Positions 44,741-50,702 of a DNA stretch of 50,702 nucleotides are shown here, piece by piece (position 1 is the stretch's first letter; the number at the start of each line of letters is the position of its first letter). The notes beneath the pieces are model-generated. The model had not been told where the DNA came from, ran no database searches, and was given only the letters and a program-made list of their open reading frames with translations. Source of the DNA: CAYYNQ01 sp964473105 (GTDB lineage: Bacteria > Sumerlaeota > Sumerlaeia > MVZB01); the NCBI GenBank assembly GCA_964473105.1, contig CAYYNQ010000054.1, forward strand, positions 1-50,702, in the 5' to 3' direction. A program made the translations under genes and the position numbers.

Positions 44741-45167
44741 GGAGAATCTCCTTCGACCCTGTCTTTTCAAGACGACTGATGGTACCTTGGCAGTTCATCC
44801 CCGGATCCCATAAAGCTGGCCCGTGGTCGACGGGAAGACACGACGACCCTCATGTTCCAATGGGAATCATGGTTGAGTCTCCCATCACCCCACCGCCCTT
44901 GTCCTGCCGTTGAAAGGCTTCATCATAAACAGCATCCCGGGCCCCATCAATGAATAAGATTGACAACAAAATTCATGCCCCACTAGTATGGAAAGGAAAT
45001 CGTTCGGCATAATTCACGGGAAAATTCACCAGCGGCTGCGGATGCCCCAAAAGCGGATCGGCAGGAGGACGGGTTCTTGGCGCTCGAGTGATTTTTTACG
45101 CAGTTATTCCGGCCGAATTGAAACGCCGCCTCCCGGGAGACCCGGGGAGCAAAATGGAGCGTGATCG
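44741..45167. other. 427-base divergent intergenic region
   Basis: The region separates the minus-strand isochorismatase gene from the plus-strand isomerase-like gene. It holds one good promoter candidate for the plus strand (44960-44989). I see no open frame with a ribosome-binding site, no tRNA and no clear attenuator hairpin. A leader of about 170 bases between the promoter and ATG 45168 is long enough for regulation, but I recognise no known riboswitch. Confidence 0.5.
44960..44989 (+). promoter_or_regulatory. Candidate sigma-70-like promoter for the isomerase/aldolase pair
   Basis: A perfect -35 box TTGACA (44960-44965), an 18-base spacer and a -10-like TAGTAT (44984-44989, four of six consensus bases) lie about 180 bases before ATG 45168 in an AT-richer patch of the gap. 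Transcription would start near 44996. Confidence 0.5.
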
Positions 45168-45953
45168 ATGAAAATCAGCATCTGTGCCGAGACTGTCTTC
45201 ACGGACCTGGATCTTGCAGGCCGGGTCGAGTCCATTGGGAAACACGGTATCCGGGATTTTGAACTCTGGACCTTGGATCACGATCTCGATGCACTGCAGA
45301 AAAACATAGATTCCGGCGAACACAACCTGATGCTCTTCTGCGGAAACCGGGAACATGCCACGATCAACCCGAATCACCGACACGGGTTCCTCGAGGAATT
45401 CAGCACAAGCCTTGAGGCCGCAAAGAGGCTGCGGTGCAAATTCATAGCACTGCTGAGCGACGTCGTCGACTCGCAGGGAATCCCCATCCCCCCGAATCCC
45501 CCGATCAGCGAGATCACTAAACTGACCAGTTATTATGAATGCATCTCACAGGCCCTCGAAATGGCCGAAAAGGCCGGGGTCACGATCCTGCTGGAACCCC
45601 TGAACACCCGCGTCGATCACCCCGGTTATTACCTGGCTTATTCCCAGCAAGGTTTTGAAATCATTCGCGCCCTCAATCACCCGCGCCTCAAGATGATGTT
45701 TGACATCTATCATCTCCAGGTCATGGAGGGGAACATCATCCAGACCATCGAGTCCAACCTGGAACATATCGGGCACATCCACGTGGCGGACGTGCCCGGT
45801 CGACATGAACCGGGAACCGGAGAACTGAACTTCCACAACATCGCACGCATGCTGGAGACATCCGGTTATGATGGACATGTTGGCCTGGAATGTTTCCCAA
45901 TCGGCGACAGTGACGAGGCCATCAGGATCTTCGCAGATATTTTCGGGTCGTAA
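45168..45953 (+). CDS. Hydroxypyruvate-isomerase-like TIM-barrel sugar isomerase/epimerase
   Basis: The 261-residue cytosolic protein starts at ATG 45168, eight bases after GGAG. It matches the xylose-isomerase-like TIM-barrel family, closest to hydroxypyruvate isomerases: E143 in LLEPLNTR, D179 in MMFDIYHLQVMEGN, H203 and H205 in HIGHIHVADVPGRHEPGTGEL, and E241 in VGLECFP form the metal and catalytic site. The family isomerises or epimerises small sugars or 2-oxo-3-hydroxy acids. With the aldolase 107 bases downstream it suggests a small catabolic module for sugar acids. Orthologous activity on hydroxypyruvate itself is not shown. Confidence 0.85.
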   Translation: MKISICAETVFTDLDLAGRVESIGKHGIRDFELWTLDHDLDALQKNIDSGEHNLMLFCGNREHATINPNHRHGFLEEFSTSLEAAKRLRCKFIALLSDVVDSQGIPIPPNPPISEITKLTSYYECISQALEMAEKAGVTILLEPLNTRVDHPGYYLAYSQQGFEIIRALNHPRLKMMFDIYHLQVMEGNIIQTIESNLEHIGHIHVADVPGRHEPGTGELNFHNIARMLETSGYDGHVGLECFPIGDSDEAIRIFADIFGS

Positions 45954-46060
45954 GTTACGATAGCAGACACGCGATCCCCCGTACGGATGCATGAATATAT
46001 TGCATGGCCGGGAAACCAGACACCTGGTTGGGGCCAGCAGCCCTCAAGGAGAACCTCCAC

Positions 46061-46837
46061 ATGATCAAGCGCCTTCAGAAACTTCGCAAAAAGCTCGCCG
46101 CAGGAGAAACCTGCCCCGGAATGTGGATGCAGATGTGCTCCCCGATGTCCGCGGAAATCATCGCCGATGCCGGCCTGGACTGGGTGATCTTAGACTCGGA
46201 ACATCACCCGTTCAACCCCGAAACCCTGTTTCATATCCTGCTGGCATTTCGCGGAACCGACACGGTGCCCCTGATCAGGGTGCCCTGGAATGACGCCGTC
46301 ATGATCAAGCAGGTGCTTGACATCGGCTTCGGGGGAATCCTGACACCCAACACCAACACCCCAGAAGAGGTCCGCAGGGCAGTGGCGGCCTGCCGATACC
46401 CCCCCGTCGGGATCCGTGGAGCCGGGTGGACACGACCCAGCCAATACTCCCGGGATGGGGGGGAATACATACGTGAGGCAAACGACTCGATCATTTGCGC
46501 AATCCAGATCGAGAACGTCATCGGCGCGGAACAGATCGAGGAGATCGTCCGTGTCCCCGGCCTTGACTGGATCATGACCGGGCCGACCGACATGTCGGGG
46601 ACGGTTGGTGAATTTCCAAACACCCGCCACCCGGACCTGCAGAAGGCCCTTGGGCGAATCTTCAAGGTTGCCCGTGAAGCCGGCATTCCCTGCAGCTCGG
46701 GAATGCCTCTCTACACGGCCGAGGAAATCCGAGAGGCCCGGGCAGCCGGACAACAGCTCATTGCCGTGGGCGCGGATGTTCCCCTGCTGCGTGGTGCCGT
46801 GGACAACAGCCTAGAACTTTTCAGGAAAACCCCCTGA
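46061..46837 (+). CDS. HpcH/HpaI-family aldolase
   Basis: I chose ATG 46061 because AAGGAG lies nine bases upstream; the frame opens at 46004. The 258-residue class II aldolase has the family residues: H48 in DSEHHPFN, R73 in LIRVPWND, the metal-ligand E151 in AIQIENVIG, and D177 in GPTDMSGTVG. Relatives cleave 2-keto-3-deoxy-aldarates or similar 2-keto acids to pyruvate plus an aldehyde. It follows the isomerase-like gene and fits the end of a uronate or sugar-acid pathway. The exact substrate is not decided by sequence. Confidence 0.88.
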   Translation: MIKRLQKLRKKLAAGETCPGMWMQMCSPMSAEIIADAGLDWVILDSEHHPFNPETLFHILLAFRGTDTVPLIRVPWNDAVMIKQVLDIGFGGILTPNTNTPEEVRRAVAACRYPPVGIRGAGWTRPSQYSRDGGEYIREANDSIICAIQIENVIGAEQIEEIVRVPGLDWIMTGPTDMSGTVGEFPNTRHPDLQKALGRIFKVAREAGIPCSSGMPLYTAEEIREARAAGQQLIAVGADVPLLRGAVDNSLELFRKTP

Positions 46838-46893
46838 CCCCGATGGCGCAGTACATGGACGGCCATTACCCCTTCATAGCTTGAGATGACCGG

Positions 46894-48000
46894 ATGATTC
46901 AACACAACCCTTGCGTATGTTTTTCCCTGCTCCTGACCCTATGCCTGTCCGAACCGCTGCAAACGGAGGCTGTCCCGGTTGATCTCGGCCCGGCACAGGG
47001 TGTGCCCGGCGCATACAACATCCACCAGGGGCTGATTGCAAGGGCAGTCAATACCGACCCGGAAAGGATCCCCTCGATCGGGGTCTGGCTCCGGTCACGC
47101 GATGACGCTCAACTGGCCATTGCCTTCCCTGACGTGCCAGGGCTGGTTGCCGACGGATGGATGTATGAATCGGCCTCGGCCTTCTCAGAATTTGACGGTG
47201 CGGCGGTACGCGGCGAGAATACGATTGAGTTATATCATCGTTACAAGGAGGAGCCTTCCGTCGTGCATGTCACAACGGTGGCTGCGGCACCCGGCACTGT
47301 TGAAATAACCGGGAGCCTGCTGATTGAAGACACATACACGGGTGGCAACGGGATCACAGCCGGAGACCGCGTCGACACCTGCCTCACTGACACCCATCAG
47401 GTCATCGGTTCATACTGGCCATGGCTGAGGGACCGGTATCCTGACCTGCCTGACTTGGCACCCGACCTGTGTTTCCAGCTCATCCGCTCGCCGACATTCC
47501 GCACCGCTCCACTCGATGTCTCACGCAACAGGGCCGTGCATGCGCCCTTCCTGCATCGCTATGCCGGCCGCTGCTATATTTACACCGAAGAAGGCCGGAC
47601 TTATCTGGACAGGATCCCCCGAACCCAGATTGCCTCCAAGCATCCTGACTTTGATGCAGATGATATCCGGAACAATCCCCCCGTGACCCAGGTTTATTTC
47701 GGCCCTGACTCGTTCATTCCCGATGGCCCCTACTGCAACCGCACGCGATTCACCGTCCCATTGATTGCAACCGAATCGTTAAATGGAAAATATCTCGTGG
47801 CCATGGTCAGTGATTCACCCGAATTCCTCTACCAGGGATGGCTGGACTGCCTGCACAATTATGCCCGCTGGCTGCCAATCGATGCACCGCCCTGGGAACG
47901 TCAATGGCGAATCAAGATTTATGCGATGGAAAACGACCCGGATGCCCTGGTATCCCGGGTCCGAACGGACTTCCCGGACCAGTTCGGGCCATCGAAGTAA
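46894..48000 (+). CDS. Secreted protein of unrecognised family U1 (copy C, divergent)
   Basis: The 368-residue protein has a short signal peptide (PCVCFSLLLTLCLSEP). It is the most divergent U1 member but keeps the frame of motifs: NTDPERIPS near the start, YAGRCYIYTEEGRTYLDR, a DDIRNNPP block, a LDCLHNYARW region (HHIQEW in the others), and WRIKIYAMENDPDALV followed by DFP at the end. It has an insert of about 30 residues after the first beta-rich part (IEDTYTGGNGITAG and onward). The next gene on the strand, at 48246, matches the end module of the glycosidase beside U1 copy A. The function is unknown. Confidence 0.7.
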   Translation: MIQHNPCVCFSLLLTLCLSEPLQTEAVPVDLGPAQGVPGAYNIHQGLIARAVNTDPERIPSIGVWLRSRDDAQLAIAFPDVPGLVADGWMYESASAFSEFDGAAVRGENTIELYHRYKEEPSVVHVTTVAAAPGTVEITGSLLIEDTYTGGNGITAGDRVDTCLTDTHQVIGSYWPWLRDRYPDLPDLAPDLCFQLIRSPTFRTAPLDVSRNRAVHAPFLHRYAGRCYIYTEEGRTYLDRIPRTQIASKHPDFDADDIRNNPPVTQVYFGPDSFIPDGPYCNRTRFTVPLIATESLNGKYLVAMVSDSPEFLYQGWLDCLHNYARWLPIDAPPWERQWRIKIYAMENDPDALVSRVRTDFPDQFGPSK

Positions 48001-48245
48001 AGCGGCATGGTTGGTCGAGGAGAACATGCTAGATTTCATGTCAAATCTCCTGAAAACACCATATTTTCGAATCTTTTTCCTTGCCTTGATCCCCGCCCAT
48101 AGAGTAGATTGAGATCCAAGCAAAATTATTCGGTTTACATCAATTCGCGAAGGAGGGCAGGTCTGTGGTTACCCGCCTGTGGTTGGGGTTTTTCCTGATT
48201 CAGGCAACGTTATCCGAAAAAATATAATCATAGGGGATCATAAGA

Positions 48246-49187
48246 ATGAGGGATATAATCAATTCTAAAACAGTCATCTATATGTTTCTGGGCATCTTTC
48301 TCCTGAATGTGGCTGCAGCCGCGCCGCTGATGCAGGAAGATTTCCAGAGCGTGACGAATCCAGGCAGCGAGGTTTTGCCCGCCGGATGGGACTATAATAT
48401 TGAGAGGGACATGGGCGTTGCCGATGTCGGCACCGTTGATGTCGGAGATGGCGACATTGCCGCCTATACCCGTGGGCCATCAGCCCCGGGTGCTTCTGAC
48501 CACATCACCCTGCTTGGCTATAAGGCAGGGACGTTCACCCGCGCCAATAATCTGCGTTGCACATTCGTGGTTTACAATGGCATCGGCAGCGATGTACCGG
48601 GCAGCTGGGCTGCGGCCGGCGAGGGTATCGAGGGCAGCTGGGCGGACCAGGGACCACCCAGTCCCAACAATATCATGCCCGGCGGCGGACCTTTTCACCT
48701 TCCGGGGGTGATGGCGATGGCGCAGGCTGACGAAACCGGCCTTAACAACTCGGGCACAGGGTTGTTCCACTCGGTACGCATCGTCCGTCACTGGGGCTTT
48801 ATTCCGGAGATCACGTTCGAACAGGTTGAATATGCAAGCAGATGTGATGACTGGAACGCAAGGACACCCGCAAACCTGCTGAGCAATGGTTTCCACGAGG
48901 CCTTCAGGAATGCCGTCAGCAAACAGACGGGACTGTGGATCCGGTGCTGGCTTGATGACACGCAGGGAGGAAAACTGGAATGGTCCAATGACGGCAGACA
49001 AACCTGGAACAATGATGCGGCGGATAATTCCGGAACCGGGTGTGATACGGACACCGAGGTGGAGATCAATTTCAGTACTTATGCCGGCGCCATCATCATT
49101 GATGATGTGATGGTCGAGGATGACAACAATTATGACACCTGGACTGCCCCGCCCAATGAAGTGCGCAACTGGTCGGTTTATAACTGA
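48246..49187 (+). CDS. Stand-alone secreted beta-sandwich module related to the glycosidase C-terminus
   Basis: The 313-residue protein starts at ATG 48246 nine bases after AGGGG, with a signal peptide (VIYMFLGIFLLNVAAAAP). The mature part looks like a single concanavalin/laminin-like sandwich. It shares clear blocks with residues 650-896 of the protein at 1727-4417: NLRCTF, an F.EAF..A.SK region, WLDDTQGGKLEWSNDGRQTW, and IIIDDVMVEDD. It may bind glycan or a cell-surface partner. A strong terminator follows, so it ends its transcript. It is paired with U1 copy C. Confidence 0.75.
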   Translation: MRDIINSKTVIYMFLGIFLLNVAAAAPLMQEDFQSVTNPGSEVLPAGWDYNIERDMGVADVGTVDVGDGDIAAYTRGPSAPGASDHITLLGYKAGTFTRANNLRCTFVVYNGIGSDVPGSWAAAGEGIEGSWADQGPPSPNNIMPGGGPFHLPGVMAMAQADETGLNNSGTGLFHSVRIVRHWGFIPEITFEQVEYASRCDDWNARTPANLLSNGFHEAFRNAVSKQTGLWIRCWLDDTQGGKLEWSNDGRQTWNNDAADNSGTGCDTDTEVEINFSTYAGAIIIDDVMVEDDNNYDTWTAPPNEVRNWSVYN

Positions 49188-49223
49188 CGAGACAGGTAGG
49201 ACGAAAAATTTGGGAAATGACGA

Positions 49224-49262
49224 AGGCTGTCTGCCACACCCGGCAGGCAGCCTTTGTTTTTT
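49224..49262 (+). terminator. Rho-independent terminator
   Basis: A 12-base GC-rich stem (AGGCTGTCTGCC pairing with GGCAGGCAGCCT, one G-U wobble) with a six-base loop is followed by TTGTTTTTT. It lies 37 bases after the stop of the module gene on the same strand. This is the clearest intrinsic terminator in the window. Confidence 0.9.
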
Positions 49263-49448
49263 GCGATCCATGGACAAAAAAATCCTAGTGCCCGGGGGTC
49301 GACAGGGATACACCTGCGTATTCCCACGGCGCAGTTCCGCATGCCCCCCCATGTGTGGATTCATGTCGCATAACGAACGCTTGAACACGGGCCCGCCAAG
49401 GTCAGCGCCTTGCGGAACACCCGTGCCAATATGGGGTCATGTCCGGTT

Positions 49449-50156
49449 TCAATTATAAAGTGACGGCATGTTCCCGACATGCGAGAAATAGAAGACATCC
49501 CCGGGTGACACCGTTCCGTTGGTCGGGTCATAATAATACTCGACCGGAGGGGTATCCCACCATGCCATATCCGGGCCCGCACTGGTCAGCATGAACGAGA
49601 ATTCACCGCCCGGGAAGGTGTATCCAAGTGGGGCAAGGAAATCCTGTTCCCACCAGTCTTTCCAGGTTTTCCCCTGTCCCGAGGAGTTCGTGCTGAAAGG
49701 AATATAGACGCCCAGGACAGACAACTCGACATCAAACCCGAAGCGTGAATAGCTCGAGCCCTGGATCAGCCGGGTGTTGAAATAGTCCATCGGAATCTTC
49801 GAGATATACTCAATGGGCGTGGTCAGCATCCGGCCCATCCAGACCGATGTGATCGCGGGATCGAGCGGGTGCATGTTCTGGATCATGATGATACCCCAGG
49901 AATTGATGCGGGTATTATTGATCCGGGGAGGGATATTATAATCAACAATATACGAATTGATGGCCACGCCGATCGAGCGCATGTCGACGATCGTCCTTGT
50001 CACCTTGGCTCGTGTCTTTGACTCAAGGAAATTGGGCACGGCAATCGCCGCCAGGATCGCAATGATCGCAACAACGATCAGCAGCTCGATCAGGGTGAAC
50101 CCGCGCAAGCTTGAATAATGGCCACCCCGCCCGGTCAGTGGATTTGTCATATTCAT
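49449..50156 (-). CDS. Pseudopilin-like prepilin protein, copy 2
   Basis: The product has a short polar leader ending in RG, then FTLIELLIVVAIIAILAAIAVPNFLES. Later motifs match copy 1: DMRSIGVAINSY, MLTTPIEYISKIPMDYFNTRLI, WKDWWE, TSAGPDMAWWDT, and DPTNGTVSPGDVFYFSHVGNMPSLYN at the end. Several starts are in frame (ATG at 50150 and 50156; more upstream to 50276); a leader of about 20 residues is normal, so I use 50156. It is a probable substrate of prepilin peptidase. It forms a minus-strand group with the truncated copy at the window end. Confidence 0.85.
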   Translation of the reverse strand: MNMTNPLTGRGGHYSSLRGFTLIELLIVVAIIAILAAIAVPNFLESKTRAKVTRTIVDMRSIGVAINSYIVDYNIPPRINNTRINSWGIIMIQNMHPLDPAITSVWMGRMLTTPIEYISKIPMDYFNTRLIQGSSYSRFGFDVELSVLGVYIPFSTNSSGQGKTWKDWWEQDFLAPLGYTFPGGEFSFMLTSAGPDMAWWDTPPVEYYYDPTNGTVSPGDVFYFSHVGNMPSLYN

Positions 50157-50545
50157 TCTCGACTGGATATTTGTACCATCCCACCCCGATCCAGCCATCC
50201 CCCGTTGAATTGATTTAATCAGGACGAATCCGGGAAGAACCACCCGGCAAACCATCCGGCCCCATAATGGGCCCATGTATTCACGCAGGCTATAGCCTCA
50301 TCCAGATCATGTCGAGCGTAATCGTGTGTCCCGTTATGGCAGGCCAGACAGAAATCTTGACGACAGGGCACGGGTGCGTCCTGTGGGCCGCATACTTTTG
50401 AGTTAAGGAAATTACTTAAATCAGGGGGAAGGCGCCTGTCATGATTCGCTGCAGGGGAAAAGACAGCAGACAGGATCAAGGGGCACTTCAACAACCTCGC
50501 CGAAGAGCGCCCCCTTAAAATCACGGGTGTTCAAGCAAGAGTCCT
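50157..50545. other. 389-base gap between two pseudopilins, with a doubtful Cys-rich open frame
   Basis: On the minus strand a frame of 101 codons (50219-50524, GTG start) encodes a Cys-rich product with one CxxCH-like motif (DFCLACHNG) and further Cys (VCGPQ, PVPCRQ, AIACVN). A weakly hydrophobic start (CPLILSAVF) could be a poor leader. There is no convincing ribosome-binding site, and I recognise no family, so it may be chance. No other gene or hairpin is evident in the gap. Confidence 0.25.
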
Positions 50546-50702
50546 TCACTGGTTGTACAACGGGGGCTGGCTGCCCACATGCTGGAAATACCACAGGTCC
50601 CCAGGTGACATCGTCCCGTTGGTCGGGTCGTAGTAGAACTCTGCGGGGGCTGTATTCCACCACCTCAAGTCAGGACCCGCGCTGTAAAATGCAAAGCTGA
50701 AA
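50546..50702 (-). CDS. Pseudopilin-like prepilin protein, copy 3 (C-terminal part, cut by window end)
   Basis: Reading the minus strand from the window edge gives SFAFYSAGPDLRWWNT, then AEFYYDPTNGTMSPGDLWYF, then a short tail PPLYNQ and a TGA (50546-50548). This matches the C-terminal end of the pseudopilins at 9815 and 49449 nearly residue for residue. The N-terminal pilin helix must lie beyond base 50702. It shows that a third copy lies in tandem with copy 2. Confidence 0.85.
   Translation of the reverse strand, partial: FSFAFYSAGPDLRWWNTAPAEFYYDPTNGTMSPGDLWYFQHVGSQPPLYNQ

Noticed and set aside
48223..48228. Perfect TATAAT just before the stand-alone module gene
   Set aside because: No acceptable -35 box at the right distance, and a start there would cut into the ribosome-binding site of ATG 48246.

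Overview
The window reads as a chromosomal segment of a free-living, glycan-degrading bacterium from the Planctomycetota/Verrucomicrobiota/Hydrogenedentota-Sumerlaeota sphere. The basis is two complete sets of DUF1549/DUF1553 multi-CxxCH proteins with DUF1501 partners, orphan pseudopilins with the FTLIELLIVVAIIAILAA signature, many secreted or Tat-exported enzymes, and fairly high GC. I cannot fix the phylum from sequence alone. No tRNA, rRNA, CRISPR array, transposase or integrase was recognised.

Layout. (1) 27-9734, plus strand: two exported isochorismatase-fold proteins, a Tat-exported TIM-barrel-like putative glycosidase with a C-terminal beta-sandwich module, a secreted protein of an unrecognised family (called U1 here), and two GH127-like proteins; a strong hairpin closes the block. 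(2) 9815-15290: a minus-strand pseudopilin, then a plus-strand aldo/keto reductase - sulfatase - sugar porter operon and a DUF454 membrane protein. (3) 15333-18471: a second TIM-barrel glycosidase facing a second U1 gene. (4) 18600-36050: two divergent, paralogous operons placed back to back. Each encodes a PPC/beta-sandwich protein, a DUF1549/DUF1553 cytochrome-like protein and a DUF1501 protein, and each has an SGNH-hydrolase-like gene downstream. The minus copy also has a purple-acid-phosphatase-like gene with substituted metal ligands. (5) 36127-42028: a third GH127-like gene, two amidohydrolases (one cytosolic, one a Tat lipoprotein) and a DMT transporter. (6) 42263-46837: a GT-C-like membrane protein, a cytosolic isochorismatase-fold hydrolase, and a hydroxypyruvate-isomerase-like plus HpcH/HpaI-aldolase pair. 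(7) 46894-50702: a third U1 gene, a stand-alone copy of the glycosidase C-terminal module, a strong terminator, and two more pseudopilins, the last cut by the window end.

How it may work together (inference). Exported GH127-like enzymes, putative TIM-barrel glycosidases, U1 and SGNH esterase-like proteins would open a decorated extracellular polysaccharide. The sugar porter and DMT transporter would move products. Sulfatase, aldo/keto reductase, amidohydrolase (uronate-isomerase-like region), isomerase-like and aldolase proteins would finish catabolism. No SusC/SusD pair is present, so this is not a Bacteroidetes-type PUL. The most promising undescribed element is the recurrent pairing of U1 with the TIM-barrel/beta-sandwich family: all three U1 copies lie next to a member of it.
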